A stretch of DNA of 38,848 nt. Origin: Paracoccaceae bacterium. GTDB taxonomy: Bacteria; Pseudomonadota; Alphaproteobacteria; Rhodobacterales; Rhodobacteraceae. Each line of letters begins with the position of its first letter. The stretch's first letter is position 1. Shown one piece after another: positions 15,584 through 24,366 of this stretch. The notes under the pieces were generated by a model. That model worked only from the letters and a program-made list of their open reading frames with translations. It was not told the DNA's origin and did no database searches. The position numbers and the translations under genes are program-made. The stretch is taken from the NCBI GenBank assembly GCA_026989055.1, contig JALSKC010000078.1:1-38848 (forward strand). Reading direction: 5' to 3'.

Positions 15584-18106
15584 TCAGCGCCGGCGGGGGC
15601 GGGAACGCCGTGCACGGGGCGGCGGCGCGGCGCGGGCGGGGTCCTCGGGCCAGGAGTGCTTCGGGTATCGGCCGCGCATTTCCTTGCGTATGTCGCGGTA
15701 GCTTCCGGCCCAGAACCCGGGCAGATCGGTCGTGGTCTGCAGCGCGCGCCCGGCCGGGGACAGCAGCGTGATCCGCAGCGGCCTGCCGGCCACTTCCGGA
15801 TGGCGTTCAAGGCCGAACATCTCCTGCAGGGCGACCGCGATGGCCGGCATGCCTTCGCGGTAGTCGATCGGAACGCGGCGCCCGGAGGGAACGGTGAAAT
15901 GCGCCGGCGCCAGATGCTCCAGCGCCCGCAGCTGTTCCCGCGTCAGGCGGGCGCGCAGGGCCTCCTGCAGGTCGAAGGCGCGGATCTCGGCGGCGGTGAG
16001 CGGCGGCGGGGGGTGGCCGAGCAGATGGGGCAGAAGCCACTCCTGCAGGCTGTCGCGCAGCGCGGTTTCATCCATGTCCGGCAGGTCGGGGCGCTGGCGG
16101 CGCGCCAGAGCCGTTCGGGCGATGAAACGCCGCACGCCGTCGTTCAGGGGCAGGCCGAGCGCGCGGAATCCCTCCAGCGCCGCCCGGGCGAGCGCGGTTG
16201 GCGGCGGGTCCGGCCAGGCCCGTTCCGACAGGACGAGCGCGCCCAGAAGTTCGCGCCGGCGGGCCAGCACCCGCCCGGCGCGTTCCGACCAGCGGCAGCT
16301 GCCTTCCCGCACGATTTCGGTCGCGAAGGTGGCGCGCAGCTCGGCCTCGCCGATGGCGATCGCCTGACGCAGGCGCGCTTCGCGGCCGCCGCCGTCGAGC
16401 TCGGTGGCCACGATCAGGCGGCTTGCGGCCAGCGGGTCGTCGCCCGCGGCCACGACCCCGCGCCCGCCCGAGAGCAGCCAGCGCGGCGCCTCTCCGTCGC
16501 GGCGCAGGCCGATCCGGTCGGGATAGGCCAGCGCGGCGAGCACCGGCCAGCCGGTGGGCGGGCCGGACCGGGCGTGGCGGCGCAGCCGTTTCGCCTCGGC
16601 CCGGATGCGCTCGATGGCGCCGCGATCGGCCTCGGGATGGCGTTGCGGGGCCTCTAGGGCGGCGCGCCTGGCCAGCAGGTCGGTTCCGGCCCGCGTGCCG
16701 CGCAGCGGGTCGCGTTCGGACAGCAGCGCCGCCAGCAACGGCGCATCCGGGCCGCCGCGCGCCAGCATGTGCGCCAGGCGTGGATGCAGCGGGATTGCGG
16801 CCAGCCGCCGCCCGTGATCGGTGATCGCGCCGCCGGAATCAAGCGCCCCGATCCGGCGCAGCAGCTCCCGCGCGGCGGCAAGGGGGCCCGGAGGCGGCGG
16901 GCTCGGAAAGGCCAGCGCGTCCGGGTCGCGCACGCCCCAGAGCGCCAGTTCGAGCGCCAGGCCGCTCAGGTCTCCGGTTTCGATCTCGGGGGGCGGCTGG
17001 GGGGCAAGGGCTCCGTGCTCGCCCCGGCTCCACAGCCGGTAGCAGATGCCCGGCGCCACCCGCCCGGCCCTGCCGCGGCGCTGCGCGGCCTCGGCCCTGC
17101 TGACGCGCTCGGTCACCAGGCGCGACATGCCGGTTCCGGGATCGAAGCGGGCCCGCCGGGCCAGGCCGGCATCGACCACGACCCGGATTCCGGGAATGGT
17201 GAGCGAGGTTTCCGCAATCGAGCTGGCCAGCACGACCTTGCGCCTGCCGGCTTCGGGCGGCGCCAGCACCGCGCGCTGGGCGGGCAGGCTCATTGCGCCG
17301 AACAGCGGCTGGAGCAGGCAGTCGGCGGGCAGCTGCGGGCGCAGCAGCGCCTCGGTGCGCCGGATCTCGGCCTCTCCGGGCAGGAACACCAGAACGCCGC
17401 CGTCGGTTCCGGCCAGCGCGGTCCCGACCAGGGCGGCGGTGGCCTCCGCGATCTGCCGGCGGTGCGGGCGCGGGCGGTCCAGCCAGCGGGTTTCCACCGG
17501 AAAGGCGCGCCCTTCGGAGCTGACGAGCGGCGCCCCGAGCAGAGCGGCCACGGGCGCGGCGTCGAGGGTGGCCGACATCACCACCACCAGCAGATCCGGG
17601 CGCAGGGCGGCGCGGGCCTCGGCGACCAGCGCCAGCCCGAGATCGGCATGCAGCGACCGTTCGTGGAATTCGTCGAAGAGCACCGCGCCGGTGCCCGACA
17701 GCGCCGGATCGTCCTGGATCATCCGGGTCAGGATGCCTTCGGTCACCACCTCGATGCGGGTGGCTCCCGACAGCCTCGATTCGCCGCGGATGCGGTAGCC
17801 GACGGTCGCGCCGACTCTTTCTCCCAGCAGCTCGGCCATCCGCTCGGCGGCGGCGCGCGCGGCCAGCCGGCGCGGTTCCAGCATCACGATCCGTCCCCGG
17901 CACAGCCCGCCGTGCAGCAGGGCCAGCGGCACCAGGGTGGTCTTGCCCGCCCCCGGGGGCGCCTGCAGCACCGCAAGGCCGGTTTCGCGCAGGCGGGAGA
18001 GGAGCTCGGGCAGAACCCCGGCGATCGGCAATGCGGGCAGGCCTTCGGGCACGGGCCGGCCGGGTTGCCTGGAAGGGTCGGTCGGATCGGGCTGATACGG
18101 GCACAT
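15584..18106 (-). CDS. hrpB: ATP-dependent helicase HrpB
   Basis: An 840-residue DExH RNA/DNA helicase. Walker A is GAGKTT at 52-57, motif II is the HrpB-type DEFHER at 145-150, and motif III is SAT at 178-180. Motif VI lies in QRRGRAGRVAPG. The C-terminal HrpB domain (about 480-840) contains the family segments DPLAASRLIVATELDGGG and PVDYREGMPAIAVALQEMFGL-like text near the end, followed by the SPAGRALQTTTDLPGFW motif. The biological role of HrpB is poorly defined; RNA remodelling is inferred from the family. The ATG at 18106 was chosen over a longer frame because it gives the family length, and AAGG lies upstream. The extreme C-terminus is Arg/Pro-rich. It is transcribed divergently from meaB. 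Confidence 0.94.
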   Translation of the reverse strand: MCPYQPDPTDPSRQPGRPVPEGLPALPIAGVLPELLSRLRETGLAVLQAPPGAGKTTLVPLALLHGGLCRGRIVMLEPRRLAARAAAERMAELLGERVGATVGYRIRGESRLSGATRIEVVTEGILTRMIQDDPALSGTGAVLFDEFHERSLHADLGLALVAEARAALRPDLLVVVMSATLDAAPVAALLGAPLVSSEGRAFPVETRWLDRPRPHRRQIAEATAALVGTALAGTDGGVLVFLPGEAEIRRTEALLRPQLPADCLLQPLFGAMSLPAQRAVLAPPEAGRRKVVLASSIAETSLTIPGIRVVVDAGLARRARFDPGTGMSRLVTERVSRAEAAQRRGRAGRVAPGICYRLWSRGEHGALAPQPPPEIETGDLSGLALELALWGVRDPDALAFPSPPPPGPLAAARELLRRIGALDSGGAITDHGRRLAAIPLHPRLAHMLARGGPDAPLLAALLSERDPLRGTRAGTDLLARRAALEAPQRHPEADRGAIERIRAEAKRLRRHARSGPPTGWPVLAALAYPDRIGLRRDGEAPRWLLSGGRGVVAAGDDPLAASRLIVATELDGGGREARLRQAIAIGEAELRATFATEIVREGSCRWSERAGRVLARRRELLGALVLSERAWPDPPPTALARAALEGFRALGLPLNDGVRRFIARTALARRQRPDLPDMDETALRDSLQEWLLPHLLGHPPPPLTAAEIRAFDLQEALRARLTREQLRALEHLAPAHFTVPSGRRVPIDYREGMPAIAVALQEMFGLERHPEVAGRPLRITLLSPAGRALQTTTDLPGFWAGSYRDIRKEMRGRYPKHSWPEDPARAAPPPRARRSRPRRR

Positions 18107-18270
18107 GGCCGCCTTATGCGCGAGGCGGCCTCCCGATGCCACAGCTTTTGCCGGCGGCGCCGGGTGCGGCAGGAACCGCGGCATATCTCCCCGCGCTGGA
18201 AAGGCGGCTGGAAAGGTGGCTGGACAAGCGCCGGCCCATGCGGGCAGATGAAGGCATGGAGGATGAGCGC

Positions 18271-19293
18271 ATGGATGTCGAGGATCTGGCGGCCCGCGTG
18301 CTGGCCGGCGAACGCCGGGCGCTGGCGCGTGCGATCACCCTGGCGGAAAGCGCCCGCCCCGACCACCGCGCCCGGGCCGGCAGGCTTCTGGAGCGGCTGC
18401 GCGGGGCGGGGCGCGAGGCGCTCCGGATCGGGCTTTCCGGCACTCCCGGGGTGGGCAAGTCCAGCTTCATCGAGGCCTTCGGCATGATGCTTGTCGGGCA
18501 GGGGCTGAAGGTGGCCGTGCTCGCGGTGGATCCGAGTTCCGCCCGCTCGGGCGGTTCGATCATGGGCGACAAGACGCGCATGCCCCGCCTGAGCCGCGAG
18601 GCGAAGGCCTTCATCCGCCCCTCTCCCAGCCAGGCGCGGCTTGGCGGGGTCGCCCGGCGCTCGCGCGAGGCAGTGGCGATCTGCGAGGCGGCCGGCTTCG
18701 ACGTGGTGCTGATCGAGACCGTCGGGGTCGGGCAGTCGGAAACCACGGTCGCGGGGTTGAGCGACCTGTTCGTTCTGCTGCTGGCGCCGGCCGGCGGCGA
18801 CGAGCTGCAGGGAATCAAGCGCGGCATCATGGAAATCGCCGACCTGATCCTGGTGAACAAGGCGGACGGAGAACTGAAGGCTGCCGCCATGCGCAGCTGT
18901 GCCGATCATGCCGGCGCGCTGCGGCTGCTGCGCCCCCGCCCGCAGGATCCGGAGGGCTTTCCCAAGGTGCTGCCGGTCTCGGCGCTGACCGGCATGGGGC
19001 TGGAGGAGGCCTGGGAGGCGATGCGCCACCTCGCCGAGTGGCGCCGCACCGGCGGTTTCTGGGCTGCGAACCGGGCGCAGCAGGCGCGGATCTGGTTCAC
19101 CGAGGAACTGCACAACGGCCTTCTGGCGCGGCTCGAGGCGCCAGACGTGCGGGCCCGGCTGGAGGAGCTCGGCGCGCGTGTGGTGCGTGGCGAGATCGCG
19201 CCGCCGCAGGCCGCCCGCCAGCTGCTCGGAGAACTCGACGACGGCCCCCGGCAGGGCGATCCGGCGCTTGACGAACCGCCCCGCACCGCGTAA
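18271..19293 (+). CDS. meaB: MeaB-type GTPase, methylmalonyl-CoA mutase chaperone
   Basis: A 340-residue G3E/SRP-MinD class GTPase. G1 is GTPGVGKSS at 57-65, the switch segment is VDPSSARSGGSIMGDK, G3 is ETVGVGQSE at 149-157, and G4 is NKAD at 196-199. A C-terminal dimerisation helix region follows (WRRTGGFWAANRAQQARIWF). MeaB binds methylmalonyl-CoA mutase, gates adenosylcobalamin loading and ejects damaged cofactor. Its client ScpA is encoded about 12 kb upstream in this window. The start at 18271 has GGAGG eight bases upstream; longer frames reach into the hrpB promoter region and are not supported. Related ArgK/YgfD naming refers to the same family. Confidence 0.94.
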   Translation: MDVEDLAARVLAGERRALARAITLAESARPDHRARAGRLLERLRGAGREALRIGLSGTPGVGKSSFIEAFGMMLVGQGLKVAVLAVDPSSARSGGSIMGDKTRMPRLSREAKAFIRPSPSQARLGGVARRSREAVAICEAAGFDVVLIETVGVGQSETTVAGLSDLFVLLLAPAGGDELQGIKRGIMEIADLILVNKADGELKAAAMRSCADHAGALRLLRPRPQDPEGFPKVLPVSALTGMGLEEAWEAMRHLAEWRRTGGFWAANRAQQARIWFTEELHNGLLARLEAPDVRARLEELGARVVRGEIAPPQAARQLLGELDDGPRQGDPALDEPPRTA

Positions 19294-19312
19294 ACGCGGC
19301 AGCTGAAATTCC

Positions 19313-19338
19313 GGGCACGGCAGCGCGCCGTGCCCTTT
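19313..19338 (+). terminator. Terminator-like hairpin between meaB and rpmB
   Basis: Perfect 9-bp stem GGGCACGGC / GCCGTGCCC with 5-base loop AGCGC, followed by TTT and then GCATT. It sits 19 bases after the meaB stop and probably separates meaB from rpmB. The short T-run leaves some doubt. Confidence 0.6.
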
Positions 19339-19365
19339 GCATTCCCTGAACGAAGGAGCGGACCC

Positions 19366-19653
19366 ATGTCGCGCCGTTGCGAACTGACCGGAAAAGGCCC
19401 GATGACCGGCAACAATGTGAGCCACGCCAACAACCGCACCCGCCGTCGGTTCCTGCCGAACCTGAACGAGGTCACGCTGATGTCGGATACGCTGGGGCGC
19501 AGCTTCCGGCTGAGGATCTCGGCCGCCGCCCTTCGCAGCGTCGATCACCGCGGCGGGCTGGACGCCTTTCTGGCCAGGGCGCGGGACAGCGAGCTGTCGC
19601 CTGCGGCGCGGAAGATCAAGAAGGAAATCGAGAAGGCCCGGGCCGGCGCCTGA
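19366..19653 (+). CDS. rpmB: 50S ribosomal protein L28
   Basis: A 95-residue basic protein with the L28 N-terminus [24 protein letters not shown], then [44 protein letters not shown]. This is the length and pattern of alphaproteobacterial L28. It binds 23S rRNA in the large subunit near the E site. Only one Cys of the zinc-ribbon version remains (RRCELTG), so this is the zinc-independent form. GAAGGAG precedes the ATG at 19366 with suitable spacing. The gene appears monocistronic, between the hairpin at 19313 and the copper-related genes. Confidence 0.96.
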   Translation: MSRRCELTGKGPMTGNNVSHANNRTRRRFLPNLNEVTLMSDTLGRSFRLRISAAALRSVDHRGGLDAFLARARDSELSPAARKIKKEIEKARAGA

Positions 19654-19813
19654 GCCGCGCCATCGACGACCGCCGCAGCGCTCTCGCTCCGGCGGAACCT
19701 TTCGTCTGCGCGCCGGCGCCTTCGCCTCCCTGGCGCCGCCGGCGGCCGGACTGCGCCGTTCTGTCCGCTGCCGGTCGGTTGCCTGCCGCCGCGGACGCCC
19801 CTAGTCTGAAGGC

Positions 19814-20176
19814 ATGAGGCTCAGAGCTACCGGATTCTGGGGCATTTCCCTCGCTCTGCTGCTCGTTGTGGGCAGCACCACCGCTTCGGTAATGCGCGGC
19901 AAGATGCGCGACGTGAGCGGGGCGCTGGTGCTGTGCACCGGCCAGGGTCCGGTCTCGGTGGCAGTGGACAGCCGCGGGATGCCGGTGGAGCCGCTGCCGT
20001 TCTGCCCGGATTACATGCCGCTGATGGCGGGGCTGCTGCCGCAGGCCGCCCTGCCGCAGACCCCGCCGTGCTGCAGCACTCCCCTGCGGAGGGGGGATGG
20101 CGTGCCGCTTCTCGTCGGCTGGGCCGGGGGCGCCGTGCGGGTGCGCGGCCCGCCGGGGCCGTTCGTTCCGATCTGA
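19814..20176 (+). CDS. DUF2946-like small membrane-anchored or exported protein
   Basis: A 120-residue protein with an N-terminal hydrophobic segment (GFWGISLALLLVVGSTTASV), either an uncleaved anchor or a signal peptide. The pattern LVLCTGQGPVSVAVDSRGMPVEPLPFCPDYM follows. From memory, DUF2946 proteins next to copper chaperone genes have the same 'LCTG...VxVDxxGxPVE...CPDC' layout. Here the last Cys of the CPDC motif is Tyr, although a CC pair occurs downstream (TPPCCSTP). A metal role is inferred only from the cysteines and from the PCu(A)C gene starting 30 bases downstream. A weak -10-like TAGTCT ends six bases before the ATG, and GAAGG also precedes it. Confidence 0.75.
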   Translation: MRLRATGFWGISLALLLVVGSTTASVMRGKMRDVSGALVLCTGQGPVSVAVDSRGMPVEPLPFCPDYMPLMAGLLPQAALPQTPPCCSTPLRRGDGVPLLVGWAGGAVRVRGPPGPFVPI

Positions 20177-20206
20177 AAGCAGAAATCGAACGAACGGAGA
20201 CAGGTG

Positions 20207-20686
20207 ATGAGAATTGCAACCCTTCTGGCCGGGGCGCTTGCCCTCGGCCTCGCGCCCCTGTCGGCCACGGCCGGCGGGATCACGATCGAAGACGCCTACA
20301 TGCGCAGCTCGGGCGTGATGGCCCGGACGGCGGCCGCCTTCATGCGGATCGTGAACGGCGGCAGCGAAGACGACCGCCTGGTCGCGGCGGAAAGCGACAT
20401 CGCCGCCAGGATCGAGACCCATACCCATGTCGCCGGCGATGGCGGGGTGATGATGATGCGCAAGGTCGAGGGCGGGTTTCCCGTTCCGGCCGGCGGCATG
20501 CGTCTGCTCCAGCGCGGTGGCGATCACCTGATGTTCATGGGGCTGACCCGCAAGCTCGCCCACGGTGACATGGTGCGGGTGCGGCTGATCTTCGAGAAGG
20601 CCGGCGCGATCGAGCTGGAGATCCCGGTGGATCTGGAGCGCATGCCCGAAGAAGGCATGAAGATGGAAGGCATGTCCGGCGGCTGA
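20207..20686 (+). CDS. Periplasmic copper chaperone PCu(A)C
   Basis: A 159-residue protein with a signal peptide (MRIATLLAGALALGLAPLSATAG) and a cupredoxin-like PCu(A)C domain: GITIEDAYMRSSGVMARTAAAFMRI and a Met/His region. The copper-binding pattern combines an upstream His/Met cluster (THTHVAGDGGVMMMRKV), a Met after PVPAGG, and the terminal HLM in GDHLMFMGL. These proteins deliver Cu(I) to the CuA site of cytochrome oxidase or to other copper enzymes. The C-terminal tail EEGMKMEGMSGG is Met-rich and may also bind copper. ATG 20207 was preferred to the GTG one codon earlier because of GGAGA spacing. A strong hairpin follows at 20696. Confidence 0.92.
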   Translation: MRIATLLAGALALGLAPLSATAGGITIEDAYMRSSGVMARTAAAFMRIVNGGSEDDRLVAAESDIAARIETHTHVAGDGGVMMMRKVEGGFPVPAGGMRLLQRGGDHLMFMGLTRKLAHGDMVRVRLIFEKAGAIELEIPVDLERMPEEGMKMEGMSGG

Positions 20687-20695
20687 ACCGCCGGC

Positions 20696-20726
20696 GCGGC
20701 CCGCCCGGCGCGGCCGGGCGGGCCGC
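20696..20726 (+). terminator. Strong hairpin after the copper chaperone gene
   Basis: GGCCCGCCCGG (20698-20708) pairs perfectly with CCGGGCGGGCC (20714-20724) around the loop CGCGG. Two more outer pairs bring the stem to 13 bp. It lies ten bases after the stop codon. It lacks a T-run but is very stable, and probably ends the copper gene transcript. Confidence 0.6.
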
Positions 20727-20891
20727 TCGCCATGCGCGTTCTCCTTCCTGCGGGAAGGAGCATGCCTGCGGGCGGGAGCATCGACGGCACCGACCGGGCT
20801 GCGCCGGCGCCCGGCAGACTGCCCGGCCCGGGCGGGCCTGCGACAGCGCGCGGCATTGCATCCGCCCCGGCCATCGCGGAACATGGCGCCG

Positions 20892-21458
20892 ATGAGCGGA
20901 GCCGGGCAGACGGACACAGACAACGGGAGGCGCCCGCCGGCAACGGCGGCAGGCGGGAAGGCATCGCGCAGGGGGCGCGGGGCTTCCGGTGCGGGAACGC
21001 GCATTCTCTTCGTCTGCCTCGGCAACATCTGCCGTTCGCCGGCGGCCGAGGGCGCGGTGCGCGCCCGGGCCGCCGAGGCCGGGCTGGCGCTGGAACTCGA
21101 CAGCGCCGGCACCGCCGGCTGGCATGTGGGCAAGCCCCCCTACGGGCCGATGATCGCGGCCGCCGCCCGGCGTGGCATCGACCTGGCGCCGCTGCGCGCC
21201 CGGCAGTTTTCTGCCCGCGATTTCACCCGATTCGACCTGATCCTGGGCATGGACCGGGACAACATCGCCGACATGGAACGCCTGCGTCCGGCGGGTAACG
21301 AAACGCCTCTGAAGCTGTTTCTGGAATACGCGCCGCAGACCGGGTTCCGCGAGGTGCCGGACCCGTATCACACCCGCGACTTCGAACAGGCGCTCGACCT
21401 GATCGAGGCCGCCGCACGCGGGCTTGTGGAGCGGATCGGCGGCATTCGGACGCTCTGA
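20892..21458 (+). CDS. Low-molecular-weight protein-tyrosine phosphatase
   Basis: A 188-residue product (from this start) whose core begins at RILFVCLGNICRSPAAEG. It holds the active-site loop CLGNICRS with nucleophilic Cys 42 and Arg 48 in the CX5R arrangement. The general-acid Asp lies in VPDPYHTRDF, near residue 157, followed by the usual C-terminal helix ALDLIEAAARGLVERI. The family hydrolyses phosphotyrosine and, in bacteria, often controls exopolysaccharide kinases; arsenate reductases of related fold are less likely. The N-terminal ~36 residues are low-complexity (Gly/Arg/Ala) and not part of the family, so the true start is uncertain: ATG 20883 or 20892. No better start exists closer to the core. 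Confidence 0.88.
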   Translation: MSGAGQTDTDNGRRPPATAAGGKASRRGRGASGAGTRILFVCLGNICRSPAAEGAVRARAAEAGLALELDSAGTAGWHVGKPPYGPMIAAAARRGIDLAPLRARQFSARDFTRFDLILGMDRDNIADMERLRPAGNETPLKLFLEYAPQTGFREVPDPYHTRDFEQALDLIEAAARGLVERIGGIRTL

Positions 21459-21588
21459 CCGAAGGGCAGCCGCGGCATCGGCCCGCCCTCGCGCGCCCCC
21501 GCCCTCTCGCCCCGCCCTCCGGGGCCGGTTCGCTCCGCGGCCCCCGCCGGCAGCCCCTCGGCCCTTCGGCCCCTCGGCCGGCCCGGCC

Positions 21589-22782
21589 TCAGATCACTGC
21601 CGCTTCGGCCAGCGGCCGCCCGGCCAGGATCCGGGCGACCCCGAGTGGCGAAAGGTCCAGCGTTTCGTAGCCTCCGGTGCAGATCAGCTCGGCCAGCCCG
21701 CGCCCCATGGCCGGGGCCTGCTGCAACCCGTGGCCGGAAAATCCGTTCACGAACAGGAAGCCGCGCAGGGCCGGGTGCTGCCCGACGATCGCGTTCCGGT
21801 CCAGCGGGTTGTAGGCGTAATGCCCGACCCACTGGTTGACCACCCGGATCGCCTCGAAGGCGGGAATGCGCGCCGCCAGGGCGGGCCAGACCCTGCGTTC
21901 CCACAGTTCGTGATCGAACTCGAAATCGTCCGGCGCCACGGCGCGGTCGTCCTCGGGGGCGGCGCCGGCCATGTAATATGCCCCGTCGCTGCGCATGTGG
22001 ACGCCCGAGGGGTCGATCGTCAGCGGCAGCTCCCCGTCGAGCGGATTCTGCGCGGCAAAGACATAGGTATAGCGCTTGCGCGGCTCGACGGGGATTTCCA
22101 GCCCGGCCATGGCCGCCACCTGCGCCGCCCGCGGTCCGGCCGCGTTGACCGCGATGGCGCAGGAGATATGCCCGCCCCCCCGCAGCCGCACGCCGGTGAG
22201 CGTGCCTTTTTCCGTCGTGATCCCGATCACCTCGTCGGTGGCGAACTCCACCCCGTTCCGCCGGGCCGCGCGACGCCACCAGTCGAAGATGGCCGCCCCG
22301 TCGAAATAGCCCTCGTCACGGTTGTTGAAGCTGCCGAGCAGGATGTCGTCGAGCGCCAGGAAGGGCCAGCGCCGGGCGATCTGGTCCGGCTCCAGCAGCA
22401 CGGTTCCCGCACCCAGGCGCCGCTGCAGTGCTCCGGCCCGGCGCAGTTGCTCCGCCGCCGCCCCGTCGGCGGCCAGATACAGGTAGCCGAACGGCTGCAC
22501 ATGTATCGGCGGGGCCTCGGGCAGGCCGATCAGCTGCCGGAAGTCGCGGATGAATTCGGCGCAATACTGCGAGATCCTGATGTTGATCTCGCTGGAAAAC
22601 TGCTGGCGCATGCAGCTGTTGGTGTGGCTGGTCGAGGCCTGGGCGAAGCTCGGGTCGCGCTCCACCACCAGAATGCGGCCGCCGAAATCGTCGCGCCGGC
22701 TCAGGTGCCAGGCTACCGAGGCGCCCATCATGGCGCCGCCGATGACCACCACGTCATAGCGGGAATGTGCCGTCGTGCCCAT
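21589..22782 (-). CDS. FAD-dependent oxidoreductase, sarcosine oxidase beta/DAO type
   Basis: A 397-residue DAO-family flavoprotein. The N-terminal dinucleotide fold starts RYDVVVIGGAMMGASVAWHL, with Ala in place of the second Gly of GxGxxG. The ribose-binding acid lies in ILVVERDPSFAQASTSHTNS, and the C-terminal FAD-binding motif is VNGFSGHGLQQAPAMGRGLAELI. Family members oxidise N-methylated or secondary amino acids such as sarcosine or proline-type substrates; the exact substrate cannot be told. It stands alone without the other sarcosine oxidase subunits, so a monomeric-type enzyme is likely. GGGAG seven bases before the ATG supports the start. A second copy of the same ribosome-binding block lies 18 bases upstream. 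Confidence 0.88.
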   Translation of the reverse strand: MGTTAHSRYDVVVIGGAMMGASVAWHLSRRDDFGGRILVVERDPSFAQASTSHTNSCMRQQFSSEINIRISQYCAEFIRDFRQLIGLPEAPPIHVQPFGYLYLAADGAAAEQLRRAGALQRRLGAGTVLLEPDQIARRWPFLALDDILLGSFNNRDEGYFDGAAIFDWWRRAARRNGVEFATDEVIGITTEKGTLTGVRLRGGGHISCAIAVNAAGPRAAQVAAMAGLEIPVEPRKRYTYVFAAQNPLDGELPLTIDPSGVHMRSDGAYYMAGAAPEDDRAVAPDDFEFDHELWERRVWPALAARIPAFEAIRVVNQWVGHYAYNPLDRNAIVGQHPALRGFLFVNGFSGHGLQQAPAMGRGLAELICTGGYETLDLSPLGVARILAGRPLAEAAVI

Positions 22783-22783
22783 G

Positions 22784-22811
22784 AATGCTCCCTGAGAAGG
22801 AAATGCTCCCT
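22784..22811 (-). repeat. Duplicated ribosome-binding block
   Basis: AATGCTCCCT occurs at 22784-22793 and again at 22802-22811. Read on the minus strand this is AGGGAGCATT twice, 18 bases apart. The copy nearer the flavoprotein ATG serves as Shine-Dalgarno; the other looks like a local duplication. Confidence 0.55.
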
Positions 22812-23071
22812 CGGAAGAACCCGCCCGGAAGGCCGCGGGAGCGCCCCGCGCCGGCCCGGCCGCTCCCCGCCATGCGGGTTGCGATCGGCCGTGCCTGCCC
22901 GGCCGACGGGAACCCGGTGCGACCTTCCGGAGGGGTCCGTCAAGTCGTTCGTTTCGCTCCGCGACAGGATGCAGCGGCGCACTGCCGGGGTCAATCCGCC
23001 CGGGCGCCGTTCTGGCAGCGGAGAGCGCCGCCGCCACTGTCGGCCGGTCGGCGTGCCCGGCTCGGGCGCAC

Positions 23072-23965
23072 TCAGTCGGTCGCGTCGGCGTGTTCCCTGC
23101 CGATCTGTTCGAACAGCTCGGACAGCCGGTCGAAGATCCCCGTCCCGGAGCCGCCATCGGCGGTTCTGCGGCGGATTTCCTTCATTTCCGCCTTCAGCGG
23201 GTCGAATGCTCCCCTGCCGCCGTATTCCAGCGCTTCTCCCCTGGCGATCTGGGCCTCGATCGCGGCCAGGAGCGCCGACAGGCGCGCGTTTTCCGCGTCG
23301 CTGCGCGCGGCCTTCTCGGAAAGGGTGCGGGCCTCGTCGATCAGCGTCCGGGCATTCAGCAGCGGAAGCGGCAGGACGCTGTCGATCACCACCAGCGTGC
23401 CCAGCGCGTTGGCAAGAACCTGCGCGGCAGTGTCGGGGCTGTCGTCCCTGATCAGCGCCGCGGCCGATTTCAGCGCCAGCGGGTAGGTGCCCAGCGGGAT
23501 GTAGGTGGTGGTGATGACGATCTCGCTGGCAAGCCCCGAGATGATCGGCCGGGCCAGCTGAAGCTGGTTGTCTTCCAGAAGCTGCATCGCCCGGACCCGC
23601 GCACGACGGATGTCGGCGGGGCTGGCGGCGATGTCATGCACCGCGGTCGCCACATCCACCGGTGCCAGCGCCAGGCCGGGGTTTCGCTCCAGCACTGCCT
23701 CGAGCTTGCCGATCGCCGTTTCCAGCGCCGCGGCGGCCTCCTCGGGGTTGCCGCCGGTCAGGGCTTCGAGAGCCCTGCCGGTTTCGTCGAGCGCCTGCAG
23801 GGCGTCTTCGAGCACCGCGTCGGCGCTGGCGCGGGCCTGCGCCTCGGCGAGCGCATTGGCCCGTGCCTGCGGAGCGCCTTCCGGTTGCGGCTCCTGACCC
23901 TGTGCGGGCAGGGCGGCGAGCAGGGCCGCGGCCGGGATGAGCGAAGAGATTTTCCGGTTCGACAT
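23072..23965 (-). CDS. YfdX family protein, exported
   Basis: A 297-residue protein with a Sec signal peptide (MSNRKISSLIPAAALLAALPAQGQ), then an Ala/Glu/Gln-rich helical segment (EGAPQARANALAEAQARASADAVLEDALQAL). The body carries YfdX-like signatures: ALEALTGGNPEEAAAALETAIGKLE, IRRARVRAMQLLEDNQLQLARPIISGLASEIVI and TTTYIPLGTYPLALKSAA. In enterobacteria YfdX proteins are periplasmic and induced by acid or by EvgAS-type signalling; their biochemical activity is not settled. The C-terminus reads GIFDRLSELFEQIGREHADATD. AAGGAA sits six bases before the ATG. No sensor or acid-resistance gene is adjacent, so the regulatory link of enterobacteria is not visible here. Confidence 0.85.
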   Translation of the reverse strand: MSNRKISSLIPAAALLAALPAQGQEPQPEGAPQARANALAEAQARASADAVLEDALQALDETGRALEALTGGNPEEAAAALETAIGKLEAVLERNPGLALAPVDVATAVHDIAASPADIRRARVRAMQLLEDNQLQLARPIISGLASEIVITTTYIPLGTYPLALKSAAALIRDDSPDTAAQVLANALGTLVVIDSVLPLPLLNARTLIDEARTLSEKAARSDAENARLSALLAAIEAQIARGEALEYGGRGAFDPLKAEMKEIRRRTADGGSGTGIFDRLSELFEQIGREHADATD

Positions 23966-24292
23966 ATCCGTTCCTTTCAGGTCTGTTGTGCGCTCCCCTG
24001 AAACGGACGACCGGCCGGCGGGAAAGCCCCGGGAAAACAGACAGCGCGATCGCGATCCGCATTCAGGGGTCTTCCGCAGGGTTATCTGGGCAGGCCGGCG
24101 GCGCACATCAAGGGGCAGGCGGGGTCTGTGCCCGTTGCCCGGCCCGCGAGGCATCGCAGGCGCGGGAGCGGAGGAAAGACAAGCGGTGAATCCCGTTGCG
24201 AAACGGAGCGAAAGCGAAACGCGAATGTGTGGCAGGGTGTGTGGCAGGCTGAGGGCGCGGTTTCAGAAGTGGCCGTAACCCTTTGAAATGTT
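23966..24292. other. Intergenic region between yfdX-like gene and tRNA-Cys
   Basis: These 327 bases hold the expected upstream region of the YfdX gene and the 3' flank of tRNA-Cys, both on the minus strand. The only visible pattern is a near-tandem 12-base repeat (TGTGTGGCAGGG then TGTGTGGCAGGC) around 24227-24250. I find no reliable promoter or gene. Confidence 0.4.
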
Positions 24293-24366
24293 TGGAGGCG
24301 AGTACCGGAATCGAACCGGTGTACACGGATTTGCAATCCGCTGCGTAACCACTCCGCCAACTCGCC
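24293..24366 (-). tRNA. tRNA-Cys (anticodon GCA)
   Basis: Read on the minus strand this folds as a standard 74-base tRNA including an encoded CCA. The acceptor stem is GGCGAGT / ACTCGCC, discriminator U as required for tRNA-Cys. The D arm has the GCGGAGTGG...ACGC pattern, the anticodon loop is TTGCAAA (anticodon GCA), and the T arm is CCGGTTCGATTCCGG. The folding is complete with no mismatches in the acceptor or T stems. Confidence 0.97.
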
